DNA of 16,044 nucleotides from assembly GCF_031082345.1 (NCBI RefSeq), contig NZ_JAVHLH010000024.1, positions 2,503-18,546 on the forward strand, read 5' to 3'. The notes under the pieces are model-generated. The model saw only the letters and a program-made list of their open reading frames with translations. It searched no databases and had not been told where the DNA came from. Positions within the stretch are counted from its first letter, which is position 1. Every line of letters starts with the position of its first letter. The DNA comes from Brevundimonas sp. (GTDB taxonomy: Bacteria; Pseudomonadota; Alphaproteobacteria; Caulobacterales; Caulobacteraceae). A program made the position numbers and the translations under genes. This document shows, piece after piece, positions 8,581-16,044 of the stretch.

Positions 8581-10128
8581 CTATGCGACGGCGACCTTGG
8601 CGCGGTCCGCGCTCTTCGTCCAGCGGGCCAGTGAGGCGCGCAGCGCTTCAAGCTCCAGCGGCTTGACCAGATGGTCGTCCATCCCGGCCTCGAGGCAGGC
8701 GCGGCGGTCCTCGGCGAAGGCGTTGGCGGTCAGGGCCACGATCGGCGTCTCGTCGCCGCGGGCGCGGATGGCGCGGGCGGCGGCGCACCCGTCCATGCCT
8801 GGCATCCGCATGTCCATGAACACCAGGTCGTAGCGGGCCCGCTTCAGCGCATCGAGCGCCTCATGGCCGCTGGCGGCGGTCTCGACCGCGCAGCCCTCGC
8901 GCTTCAGCAGGGTCGAGGCCAGCAGGGCCCCGACCGGATTGTCCTCGACCAGCAGCACCCGGATGCCCGAGAACCGGGTCAGGGCGACGCGATCGTCCTC
9001 GGGCGGCGGCGGCGGCGGTCCGGGCTGCATGGTCAGTTGCGCGCCCGAGGCGGCCAGCACCCGCTCGGCCACCGAGGCGCGACGCAGCGGCTTGATCAGA
9101 TAGCCGTGAAAACCGGCCGAACGGTAACGGGCGATCAGGTCCCGCTCCGACGGCTTCAGCAACACGATGGCGCGGCCGCCCGCGGGCCGGGGCACGAGGC
9201 CCTGACCGGCCGGGCGGGCCGCGTGGTCGATCAACATGACCGGGGCTTTCGCCGCGACCCTGCCGCCCGAGGCCTCGATCTGGGCCACGGCGGCGGCGCG
9301 CACGAACGGGTCCGGACTGACCACCGCGACGGTCTGTCCCGCCAACGCCCGGGAGGATCGGGCGGGCATGTGTTTCGCGGCCGGGAACGCCGCCTCGAAG
9401 CGGAAGCGGGCGCCGGGGCCGTCCGGCCGGTCGGCGACGCTGACCGTGCCGCCCATGGCGTGGGCCAGCTTGCGGACCACCGCCAGGCCGAGGCCGGCCC
9501 CGCCGAAGCGGCTGGCGTCGGAGGCGTCGACGTGGCCGAACTCCTCGAAGATGCGGCCGCGCGCCTCGGCCGGAATGCCCGGGCCGGTGTCGTCGACGAT
9601 GAAGGCCAGCTTCGGCGCCTTCATCGATCCGCCGGAGCGTTCGACGGTGATGCGGACGCCGCCGGTCTCGGCGAATTTCACGGCGTTGCCGGCGAGGTTG
9701 AACAGCACCTGGCGCAGCCGGCCCTCGTCGGCCATGACGTCGACGGCTTCGGGGGCGACCGACCAGGCGATCTCCAGCCCCTTGTCGTGGGCGCGGGGGC
9801 TGAGCAGTTCCGCGACCCCGCGGACCAGGCCCTCCAGATCGACCGGGGCGGAGTCGAACTCCAGCCGGTCGGCTTCCAGCCGGGCGTAGTCGAGCAGGTC
9901 GTTGACCAGACCCAGAAGGTGTTCGGCCGAGGACCGGGCGGCCTCGGCATAGGCCCGCTGGGCGCCGTCGAGTCGCGTCCGGGACAGAAGGCCGAGCATG
10001 CCGATGACGCCGTTCAGCGGCGTGCGCATTTCGTGGCTCATCAGCCGCAGGAACTGCTGCTCGGCGCCTTCCGCCGCAGGGGCGACCGTCGTCGCCGTGT
10101 CCGGAACCGCCTTCGTCTTGCGCGCCAT
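8581..10128 (-). CDS. shkA: Cytoplasmic hybrid histidine kinase, ShkA ortholog (DHp-CA-Rec1-Rec2)
   Basis: In Caulobacter, ShkA is a c-di-GMP-activated hybrid kinase that feeds phosphate through ShpA to the regulator TacA, driving stalk-phase genes. This 515-residue protein has no membrane segment or PAS domain. The DHp domain has His32 in LMSHEMRTPLNG. The ATPase domain has an N-box around Asn148, DTGPGIP (180-186) and GAGLGL (210-215). Rec1 (~264-360) is a pseudo-receiver lacking the phospho-acceptor Asp but ending in YLIKPLR. Rec2 (~389-505) is canonical, with Asp439 in VFMDMRMPG and Lys489. From memory of the ShkA structure, c-di-GMP contacts are R324, Y338, I340, P342 and R344, plus a DDR motif in the Rec1-Rec2 linker. 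Here they correspond to R329, Y343, I345, P347, R349 and DDR at 378-380, after a run of prolines. The start at 10128 has AAGGGG upstream. Orthology is inferred. Confidence 0.85.
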   Translation of the reverse strand: MARKTKAVPDTATTVAPAAEGAEQQFLRLMSHEMRTPLNGVIGMLGLLSRTRLDGAQRAYAEAARSSAEHLLGLVNDLLDYARLEADRLEFDSAPVDLEGLVRGVAELLSPRAHDKGLEIAWSVAPEAVDVMADEGRLRQVLFNLAGNAVKFAETGGVRITVERSGGSMKAPKLAFIVDDTGPGIPAEARGRIFEEFGHVDASDASRFGGAGLGLAVVRKLAHAMGGTVSVADRPDGPGARFRFEAAFPAAKHMPARSSRALAGQTVAVVSPDPFVRAAAVAQIEASGGRVAAKAPVMLIDHAARPAGQGLVPRPAGGRAIVLLKPSERDLIARYRSAGFHGYLIKPLRRASVAERVLAASGAQLTMQPGPPPPPPEDDRVALTRFSGIRVLLVEDNPVGALLASTLLKREGCAVETAASGHEALDALKRARYDLVFMDMRMPGMDGCAAARAIRARGDETPIVALTANAFAEDRRACLEAGMDDHLVKPLELEALRASLARWTKSADRAKVAVA

Positions 10129-10168
10129 ACGTCACATCCCCTTGGACGGCGATCATGGCGAACAGGTC

Positions 10169-10183
10169 TTAAGGCTGGTTCAA
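10169..10183 (-). promoter_or_regulatory. CtrA-like box upstream of shkA
   Basis: On the minus strand TTGA-N7-TTAA lies 41-55 bp before the shkA start. It differs by one base from the CtrA consensus TTAA-N7-TTAA. A further TTAA is at 10193-10196. The position suits a promoter-overlapping operator, and cell-cycle control would make sense for shkA. Half-site matches occur by chance, so this is tentative. Confidence 0.35.
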
Positions 10184-10208
10184 GCAGGTCGGTTAAGGAA
10201 GTCTGAGG

Positions 10209-11807
10209 TCAGTAGGCGGGGGCGCCGGTCCGTCCCTCCGTGCGGCCTTCATCGCGGCGCTCGAAATCGGCGTGCGCCCCGATGGTCGAGCGGCGATGCA
10301 CCAGCGCCTCGGCGATGTGCCGGCGCAGCACGCCGTCGCAGCCGTCGAGGTCGGCGATGGTGCGGGCCAGCCTCAGGGTCCGCGTCCAGCCCCGGGCGGT
10401 CAGGCCGCCGGCCTCTCCGGCCCGCATCAGCAGGGCGCGACCCGCCTCATCCGGGGTGGCGAAGCGGTCGAGGGTCTCGCCCGAGGCGCGGGCGTTGACG
10501 GCCTGGTCGCGAGCGGAGTCCGGATCGATGCCGGCGGCGCGCAGTCGCTCCTCCTGCATGGCGCGAGCGGCCAGCACCCGGGCGGAGGCCTCGGCCGTGC
10601 CCTCGGCCGGCGGCGGCAGGGCCATGTCGGCGGCGGTGACCGGCGGCGTCTCGACGGTCAGGTCGATGCGGTCGAACATCGGTCCGGAGATGCGGTTCTG
10701 GTAGTCGCGCTGGCATCGGGGCGCCTTGCCGCAGGCCCCCTTGCCGCCGCCCCCCAGGCCGCAGCGGCAGGGGTTCATCGCCGCCACCAGCTGGAACCGG
10801 GCCGGATAGCGGACGTGGGCGTTGGCCCGGGCGACGACGATCTCGCCGGTCTCGAGCGGCTGGCGCAGGGAGTCGAGCGCCTGGGCGCTGTACTCGGGCA
10901 GCTCGTCGAGGAAGAGGACGCCGTTGTGCGCCAGCGAGGCCTCGCCCGGCTTGGCCCGCAGGCCGCCGCCGGTCAGGGCCGCCATCGAGGCCGAGTGATG
11001 CGGGCTGCGGAACGGTCGGTCGCGGGTCAGGGCGCCACGCTCGATCAGCCCGGCCACCGACCAGACCATCGAGGTCTCCAGCAGCTCCTTCGGCGTCAGC
11101 GGCGGCAACAGGCCGGGCAGACGCGCCGCCATCATCGACTTGCCCGACCCCGGCGGGCCGACGAACAGCAGGTTGTGGCCGCCCGCCGCCGCGATCTCCA
11201 GCGCCCGCTTGGCGCTCTCCTGACCCTTGACCTCGTTGAGGTCGGGGACGCGGTCCCCCGACCGCATCGCCCCCGGCTCCGGGCGGCGCAGCACCTGGAC
11301 GCCCTTGAAGTGATTGACCAGTCCGATCAGGGACCGCGGCGCCAGCACCGCCACCTCCCCGGCCCAGGCCGCCTCGGGCCCGTTGGCCTCGGGGCAGATC
11401 AGGCCCAGTCCCATGGCGTCGGCGGCCACCGCCGCCGGCAGGGTCCCGCCCACCGGCGCGATCTGGCCGTCCAGTCCCAGCTCGCCGACTGCGGCCCAGC
11501 CGGCCAGGGCGTCGACCGGAATGACCCCCATCGAGGCCAGCAGGGCGAGGGCGATGGGCAGGTCGAAATGGCTGCCCTCCTTGGGCAGGTCGGCCGGCGC
11601 CAGATTGGCGATGATCCGCTTCGGCGGCATGGCCAGGCCGATGCCGGCGAAGGCCCCGCGCACCCGCTCCCGGCTCTCGGCCACCGCCTTGTCCGCGAGG
11701 CCGACGATGGTGAAGGACGGCTGGTCGCTGGACAGCTGCTGGACCTGCACGTCCACGCGCCGGGCGTCCACGCCCTCGAACGCCACCGTGACGACGCTGG
11801 CCACCAT
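10209..11807 (-). CDS. comM: YifB/ComM-family Mg-chelatase-like AAA+ ATPase
   Basis: ComM is a hexameric helicase that promotes branch migration during integration of incoming DNA in natural transformation. The 532-residue protein has the family layout. An N-terminal ChlI-like domain opens with VTVAFEGVDARRVDVQVQ and contains GLADKAVAESRERVR. A linker NEVKGQESAKRALEIAAAG leads into the AAA+ core with Walker A GPPGSGKS (217-224) and Walker B VLFLDE (297-302). FRSPHHSAS and a four-cysteine insert (C347, C349, C359, C365) follow, then the Mg-chelatase C-terminal domain. I chose the ATG at 11807 because GGGAGGGG sits just upstream; a TTG five codons earlier would place that site inside the gene. 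It lies 62 bp after gshB and 80 bp before shkA. Whether this organism is transformable cannot be judged from the window. Confidence 0.93.
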   Translation of the reverse strand: MVASVVTVAFEGVDARRVDVQVQQLSSDQPSFTIVGLADKAVAESRERVRGAFAGIGLAMPPKRIIANLAPADLPKEGSHFDLPIALALLASMGVIPVDALAGWAAVGELGLDGQIAPVGGTLPAAVAADAMGLGLICPEANGPEAAWAGEVAVLAPRSLIGLVNHFKGVQVLRRPEPGAMRSGDRVPDLNEVKGQESAKRALEIAAAGGHNLLFVGPPGSGKSMMAARLPGLLPPLTPKELLETSMVWSVAGLIERGALTRDRPFRSPHHSASMAALTGGGLRAKPGEASLAHNGVLFLDELPEYSAQALDSLRQPLETGEIVVARANAHVRYPARFQLVAAMNPCRCGLGGGGKGACGKAPRCQRDYQNRISGPMFDRIDLTVETPPVTAADMALPPPAEGTAEASARVLAARAMQEERLRAAGIDPDSARDQAVNARASGETLDRFATPDEAGRALLMRAGEAGGLTARGWTRTLRLARTIADLDGCDGVLRRHIAEALVHRRSTIGAHADFERRDEGRTEGRTGAPAY

Positions 11808-11810
11808 CGG

Positions 11811-11818
11811 CCCCTCCC
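11811..11818 (-). promoter_or_regulatory. Ribosome binding site fixing the comM start
   Basis: GGGAGGGG ends 3 nt before the ATG at 11807, with its GGAG core 6 nt away. This strong site supports the ATG over the in-frame TTG at 11822. Confidence 0.7.
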
Positions 11819-11869
11819 GCAATCCGCGAGAGAACGAACCATGAACTGATGCGATTTACAAGAGCGGCG

Positions 11870-12826
<957 letters not shown>

Positions 12827-12856
12827 GGGCTGTCCTTACAGGCGGTCGGACCTTGG

Positions 12857-12885
12857 CTAATGGGCAGCGGGGGCGGTGAGCGCAA
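12857..12885 (-). promoter_or_regulatory. Weak candidate promoter of gshB
   Basis: On the minus strand TTGCGC (12880-12885) and CATTAG (12857-12862) are 17 bp apart, which would place the transcription start about 24 nt before the gshB ATG. Only about half of the -10 consensus bases match. Confidence 0.22.
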
Positions 12886-12887
12886 CC

Positions 12888-13703
12888 CTAGTTCAGCTGC
12901 AGCCTCACCCGGTCGACCGACATCCGGCGATGCGCCTCGGTCGGATCGTCCAGCGAGCGGGCCCGCGACAGGGCCTCCAGCGCTCCGGCGAGCGCCCCCT
13001 GTTTCTCTCGCGCGGCGGCCACGTCCAGCCACGGACGGTGATCCTCGGGGTCGAGCAAGGCCCGACGCAGGGCCGACCGCTCGGCGCCCTCATAGTCCTG
13101 GGCGTTGAGGGCGCGGCTGAACAGCACGTTCTGCAGCCGCAGCAGGGCCTGGCGGTCGCTGACCGGGGCCATCAGCACGTCCAGCCGGTCGGCGACATGC
13201 GGCGTCAGACCGGCCCGCAGCGCCCGCCGGGTCAGTTCAGACGGCAGCACCAGCCGCCCCTGGCTGAACGGATCCAGCGCCACCGGGCCCTCGGCGGTCT
13301 CGACCCGCAGCAGGAAATGGCCAGGGAAGTCGACGCCCTTCGCCCGGATCCCCGCCCGCCGCGCCGCGTCGAGGTAGAAGATCGCCAGGGTCGCCGACAG
13401 GCCGCGTCGCCGCTCGGCCACGTCGATCACGTCGGTGTTGCCCGGATGGTCGTAGTTCAGCAGGTCGCCATTCAGCCGAAGATCCGAGGCCATGGTTTCC
13501 GCCAGGGCGTCGTCCGGGCTCTCGCCGCCGATCCGCTCCGCCAGACGTTCGGCCGCGTTGTGCGCCAGGGTGCGCACCGGCTCCGGATCCCGGAACGGAT
13601 AGTCATGGATGGCGCAGGCGATCGCCGCCTCCAGCAACGGAAACGCCCCGTCCTCGGCCTGTCCGGCCTCGGTCAGCACGGTCTCGGCTTCGTCGCGCGT
13701 CAC
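12888..13703 (-). CDS. SirB1-family transglutaminase-like protein with TPR-like C-terminus
   Basis: The 271-residue protein belongs to the SirB1 (Transglut_core2) family, whose molecular function is unknown. The signature is LNYDHPGNTDVIDVAERRRG (82-101) followed by SATLAIFYLDAARRAGIRAKG and FPGHFLLR (126-133), with LDPF (143-146). His129 and Asp144 match the positions of the transglutaminase-fold His and Asp. The only cysteine, Cys30, is outside the core, so a classical Cys protease or transglutaminase activity is unlikely. Residues ~180-260 are helical and resemble tetratricopeptide repeats, suggesting a protein-binding role. The start is GTG at 13703, overlapping the upstream yraN stop by 4 bp (GTGA), with a strong purine-rich binding site. 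It probably depends on translation of yraN. The family call is confident; the function is not known. Confidence 0.85.
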   Translation of the reverse strand: MTRDEAETVLTEAGQAEDGAFPLLEAAIACAIHDYPFRDPEPVRTLAHNAAERLAERIGGESPDDALAETMASDLRLNGDLLNYDHPGNTDVIDVAERRRGLSATLAIFYLDAARRAGIRAKGVDFPGHFLLRVETAEGPVALDPFSQGRLVLPSELTRRALRAGLTPHVADRLDVLMAPVSDRQALLRLQNVLFSRALNAQDYEGAERSALRRALLDPEDHRPWLDVAAAREKQGALAGALEALSRARSLDDPTEAHRRMSVDRVRLQLN

Positions 13704-14140
13704 GCCCTCCCCCTCCCGAACGGCTCCACCCCCCGACGATGGCGCGGAAGCCGGCCCGGAGCCAGCGCCACCATGTCAATTCGGAGCTGATGTCCGGCCA
13801 AGCTGGGTCTTTGACGCAACACCGCGCGGCCCGCGGCCAGCAGCCGATCATACTGGTTCGCGGTCAGGGCCGCGAGAGCCAGCTCCAGGGTGGCGCGGCG
13901 CTTGACCTCGACGACCGCGAGCGTCCGCCCGCGTCGCGCGAGGATGTCGATCTCGCCGGCCCGGGTCTTCAACCGGAACCCGAGCAGCTGATAGCCCCGA
14001 CTCATCAGCAGGGCCGCCGCCAGCCACTCCGATCGGTGCCCCTCGCGGTGAGACAGGGCGCCGAGGGCCACCCGCCAGCCGCGCTTGGCCGCCACGACCC
14101 TCGCCGCCTTCAGGCGAACCGGGGGCCGCGCGCCGCTCAC
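13700..14140 (-). CDS. yraN: YraN family (UPF0102) putative endonuclease-like protein
   Basis: The 146-residue protein belongs to UPF0102, a conserved bacterial family with a PD-(D/E)XK nuclease-like fold and no settled function. Family landmarks are SEWLAAALLMSRGYQLLGFR (37-56), AGEIDILARRG (61-71) with Asp65, and VVEVKRR (76-82) with Glu78 and Lys80, which are the expected catalytic-like residues. LRIDMVALAPGRLPRH follows near the end. The GTG start at 14140 overlaps the rsmI stop by 4 bp (GTGA), and AGGGG precedes it. This frame stays open far upstream to 15271, but there it is only a shadow of rsmI. The stop overlaps the next gene's GTG in the same way. rsmI-yraN adjacency is widespread in bacteria and supports the call. 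Confidence 0.88.
   Translation of the reverse strand: MSGARPPVRLKAARVVAAKRGWRVALGALSHREGHRSEWLAAALLMSRGYQLLGFRLKTRAGEIDILARRGRTLAVVEVKRRATLELALAALTANQYDRLLAAGRAVLRQRPSLAGHQLRIDMVALAPGRLPRHRRGVEPFGRGRA
13705..13717 (-). promoter_or_regulatory. Purine-rich ribosome binding site of the SirB1-like gene
   Basis: GGGAGGGGGAGGG lies directly before the GTG start at 13703, inside the yraN 3' end. It supports the GTG start and translational coupling. Confidence 0.6.
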
Positions 14141-15009
14141 CGCCCCTGCAGCTCCAGCGCCCGCTTGTAGAGCGGCTTGCGGGGCAGATTCAGCGCCTTC
14201 GACACCTCCGCCGCCGCCTCGCCGGGCGGCAGGCGGGTCATCGCCTCCGCCAGGGCCGCGTCGGCGTCGGCCGCGGAAGCGACGTCGGTCTCGCCAGGAC
14301 CGACGACGATGACGATCTCGCCCTTGGGCGACTGGCAGCGCGGATCGACGGCCAGTTCGGGCAGCGAGCCCCGGATGCATTCCTCGTAGAGCTTGGTCAG
14401 CTCGCGGGCGACCGCGGCGGGACGCGGCCCCAGCACCGCGGCCATGTCGGCCAGGCTGTCGGCGAGGCGCGGGCCGCTCTCGAAGAAGACCAGCGTCTGG
14501 CGTCCGGTGCGCAGTTCTTCCAGCGCCGCCTTTCGCGTTCCCGACTTCGGCGGCAGGAAGCCGGCGAACAGCACCCGGTCGGCCGGTTGCCCCGCGATGC
14601 ACAGGGCCGCCAGCAGACTCGACGCGCCCGGAATCGGATGCACCGGCAGGCCCTCGGCGATCACCGCCCGGGCGACCACGAATCCGGGGTCGCTGACCAG
14701 CGGCGTGCCCGCATCCGAGACCAGGGCCACCACCGCCCCTTCGCGCAGCCGTTCGATGGCCAGTTCGGCCGCCCGCGCCGAGGCGTGATCGTCGCAACGC
14801 TCCAGCTTCGCCTTCAGCCCGTAGGCCGACAGAAGCTTGCCGGTCACCCGCGTGTCCTCGGCCAGCACCAGGTCGGCGGCGGCCAGCACGTCCAGCGCCC
14901 GCAGGGTCATGTCGCGCAGGTTCCCGATCGGCGTCGCCACCAGATAGAGCCCCGAAGCGACGGGGCGCGGCGGCGGGGCGGTCGGCGGAAAGACGGACGG
15001 ATCGGGCAT
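14137..15009 (-). CDS. rsmI: 16S rRNA (cytidine1402-2'-O)-methyltransferase RsmI
   Basis: RsmI uses S-adenosylmethionine to 2'-O-methylate C1402 of 16S rRNA in the ribosomal P site, tuning decoding fidelity. The 290-residue protein has the tetrapyrrole-methylase fold: LYLVATPIGNLRD (21-33), AEDTRVT (50-56), LVSDAGTPLVSDPG (96-109) and HPIPGASSLLAAL, then FAGFLPPKSGTR. A C-terminal RsmI tail ends in LNLPRKPLYKRALEL. I chose the ATG at 15009 (MPDPSVF); a TTG at 15045 would add 12 poorly conserved residues. Neither has a strong Shine-Dalgarno sequence. The gene begins 48 bp after the GNAT gene and its stop is fused (GTGA) to yraN. Assignment is secure; the exact start is less so. Confidence 0.95.
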   Translation of the reverse strand: MPDPSVFPPTAPPPRPVASGLYLVATPIGNLRDMTLRALDVLAAADLVLAEDTRVTGKLLSAYGLKAKLERCDDHASARAAELAIERLREGAVVALVSDAGTPLVSDPGFVVARAVIAEGLPVHPIPGASSLLAALCIAGQPADRVLFAGFLPPKSGTRKAALEELRTGRQTLVFFESGPRLADSLADMAAVLGPRPAAVARELTKLYEECIRGSLPELAVDPRCQSPKGEIVIVVGPGETDVASAADADAALAEAMTRLPPGEAAAEVSKALNLPRKPLYKRALELQGR

Positions 15010-15057
15010 CGGCGGGACCGTGCCAGCGCGCCGCCCCGGCCTCAAGCGCCGAAAGCG

Positions 15058-15516
15058 CTACAGCGTCTTCTTGTAGCCGAGGTGGCTCGCGGTGAAGCCC
15101 AGTTGTTCGTAGAAGCGATGCGCCTCCGGTCGTTCCCGATCGGTGGTCAGCTGGACCAGGCCGCAGCCGCGCGTCCGGCATTCCCCGATCGCCCACTCGA
15201 AAGCCCGACGCCCCAGTCCTTCTCCGCGGTGACTGGCGGCGATGCGGACTCCCTCGATCTGGCCGCGCCACATCCCTTTTCGGGACAAGCCCGGGATGAA
15301 GGTGATCTGCAAGGTTCCGATCACCGCGTCGCCCTTCGTCGCCACCGCGAGGAGCTGGTTCGGGTCAGCCTCGATGGCCGCGAACGCCTCATCGTAGGCC
15401 GCGAGCAACGGCTCCGTCGCATCCTCGCGCAGCCGTCCGATCGGATCGTCGGCCAGCAGGCCGACGATGGCCGGAAGGTCGCGCCTGCTGGCGCGCCGGA
15501 AGGTGAGGGTGTCCAT
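15058..15516 (-). CDS. GNAT-family N-acetyltransferase
   Basis: This 152-residue cytoplasmic protein transfers an acyl group from acetyl-CoA to an unknown acceptor. The GNAT fold is visible: an N-terminal strand TLTFRRASRRDLPAIVGLL, central strands LLAVATKGDAVIGTLQITF, and motif A VRIAASHRGEGLGRRAFEWA (90-109) with the acetyl-CoA pyrophosphate loop RGEGLG. The C-terminal HRFYEQLGF (133-141) is also typical. I chose the ATG at 15516 because GAGGA lies 6 nt upstream; an ATG four codons earlier would overlap that site. It is the first gene of the long minus-strand block, and its start is divergent from a small plus-strand gene 82 bp away. The substrate cannot be told from sequence. Confidence 0.88.
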   Translation of the reverse strand: MDTLTFRRASRRDLPAIVGLLADDPIGRLREDATEPLLAAYDEAFAAIEADPNQLLAVATKGDAVIGTLQITFIPGLSRKGMWRGQIEGVRIAASHRGEGLGRRAFEWAIGECRTRGCGLVQLTTDRERPEAHRFYEQLGFTASHLGYKKTL

Positions 15517-15556
15517 GACCGTCCTCATAGAGGGGGCGGCGGCCTCTCGACAACTG

Positions 15557-15568
15557 TCCGGCGCCGGA
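15557..15568. repeat. 12-bp palindrome in the divergent GNAT / small-gene promoter region
   Basis: TCCGGCGCCGGA is a perfect palindrome roughly midway between the two divergent start codons (15516 and 15599). It could be an operator for either gene. In DNA this GC-rich such palindromes arise by chance fairly often. Confidence 0.3.
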
Positions 15569-15598
15569 ACCTCGCGACAGGGTCGGGGTTTTGCCTGC

Positions 15599-15826
15599 AT
15601 GCCGCACAAGACGCCCAAATCCGACGATCCCCGCCAGGGGGCCCTGAACCCCGCCGCGGGCGACGGGGTGGTGGTCGTCAAGGATCCGCCGCGGGCCGAG
15701 ATGCAGATGACGCCGGACGAGGCCGACATCTCGGGCATCCGCATGCTCGACGCGGCGGATGAGGCGCGCAAGCCGCCGCATGCCCGCACGGCCAAACCGA
15801 AGCCCCGGCCGGCTTCAGGCCAGTAG
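15599..15826 (+). CDS. Small hypothetical protein (75 aa), polar and proline/lysine-rich
   Basis: I do not recognise a named family. The 75-residue product starts MPHKTPKSDDPRQGALNP, continues with GDGVVVVKDPP and MTPDEADISGIRMLDAADEA, and ends in a Lys/Pro/Arg-rich tail. It has no signal peptide, membrane segment or cysteine, so it is probably a soluble and partly disordered cytoplasmic protein. Codon use is strongly G/C at third positions, as in neighbouring real genes, which argues that it is coding. The ordered-looking core at ~22-58 suggests a conserved short motif. No good Shine-Dalgarno sequence lies before the ATG. It is the only plus-strand gene between the GNAT gene and hemW, and its stop lies 12 bp inside the hemW 3' end, in convergent orientation. 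Confidence 0.6.
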   Translation: MPHKTPKSDDPRQGALNPAAGDGVVVVKDPPRAEMQMTPDEADISGIRMLDAADEARKPPHARTAKPKPRPASGQ

Positions 15827-16044
15827 CGCCCTCAGCACGCCGTCCAGCACCGGTCGGCCGGCAGGGGTGGCGATGACCCGTCCGGCCCGGAGATCAAGGA
15901 AACCGTCGTCGATCAACCCGGCGAGCGGCCCCGTCTCCGCCGTCCGGCCCAGCGCCGCCAGATCGGCCAGCGCCGCGCCCTCGACCGTGCGCAGGCCCAG
16001 CAACACGCGCTCCTCGGCCGCCGCGGAGGGAGTCAGCGCCTCGC
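15815..16044 (-). CDS. hemW: HemW-like radical SAM heme chaperone, C-terminal part only
   Basis: Only the last ~76 codons are inside the window; the 5' part, including the radical-SAM domain, lies beyond the right edge. The visible segment has the C-terminal domain seen in HemW/HemN proteins: AEERVLLGLRTVEG, a helical stretch, LAGLIDDGFLDLRAGRVIATPAGRPVLDGVL, and an end at ALLA. The pattern of a GLR.xEG helix followed by GLI..GFL and an R.x.T..GRPVLD strand is typical. Placement next to rsmI, yraN and gshB also fits alphaproteobacterial hemW. HemW binds heme for delivery to respiratory enzymes; older annotations call it an oxygen-independent coproporphyrinogen III oxidase. The 3' end overlaps the convergent small gene by 12 bp. 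The catalytic part cannot be checked here. Confidence 0.78.
   Translation of the reverse strand, partial: EALTPSAAAEERVLLGLRTVEGAALADLAALGRTAETGPLAGLIDDGFLDLRAGRVIATPAGRPVLDGVLRALLA

Noticed and set aside
15045..15059. AGCGC-CGAAA-GCGCT hairpin at the GNAT stop codon as a terminator
   Set aside because: The stem is only 5 bp with no following T-tract, so it is too weak.
14141..15271. Upstream extension of the yraN frame to give a 523-residue protein
   Set aside because: The extension overlaps all of rsmI out of frame and is Arg/Gly-rich; only the part from the GTG at 14140 resembles UPF0102.
14587..15762. 391-codon plus-strand open frame
   Set aside because: Shadow of rsmI and the GNAT gene; it shows no protein-like composition.

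Overview
The window is very GC-rich and densely coded, with strong G/C preference at third codon positions. It looks like the chromosome of an alphaproteobacterium of the family Caulobacteraceae; a Brevundimonas-like genome is my best guess. The main reason is a cyclic-di-GMP-responsive hybrid kinase that matches Caulobacter ShkA in domain order and in its ligand-contact residues. A GANTC-rich upstream region and a CtrA-like box also fit. I see no rRNA, tRNA, CRISPR array, insertion sequence, prophage or plasmid gene, so this is ordinary core chromosome rather than an accessory island.

Layout from left to right. (1) Positions 1-2146, minus strand: an exported prolyl-oligopeptidase-family protease that runs off the left edge just short of its C-terminus. 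(2) Positions 2243-2358: an inverted repeat built from 4+4 heptamer units, just downstream of (3) a minus-strand K+ channel with a C-terminal zinc ribbon (2363-3178). (4) dapF (3239-4069, plus), divergent from the channel. (5) A 444-bp non-coding region (4070-4513) rich in short repeats, GANTC sites and an inverted repeat. (6) maeB (4514-6796, plus), ending 4 bp from a convergent gene. (7) A long minus-strand block, listed in transcription order: a GNAT acetyltransferase (15516-15058), rsmI, yraN, a SirB1-family protein, gshB, comM, shkA and ampG (ending at 6801). (8) A 75-residue plus-strand hypothetical gene (15599-15826) whose 3' end overlaps by 12 bp the end of (9) hemW, a minus-strand gene cut by the right edge.

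The minus-strand block mixes translation and rRNA maintenance (rsmI), redox chemistry (gshB), DNA uptake/recombination (comM), cell-cycle signalling (shkA) and peptidoglycan recycling (ampG). rsmI, yraN and the SirB1-like gene are joined by two consecutive 4-bp GTGA stop/start overlaps and form a tight operon. gshB, comM and shkA each have a 60-80 bp leader, so internal promoters are possible. shkA and ampG are 34 bp apart and probably cotranscribed.

Nothing here is clearly a new system. The points most worth a second look are the ShkA pseudo-receiver with a CtrA-like box upstream, the GANTC/repeat cluster before maeB, the heptamer inverted repeat, and the zinc-ribbon K+ channel. Product calls rest on motif recognition by eye; no database search was run.
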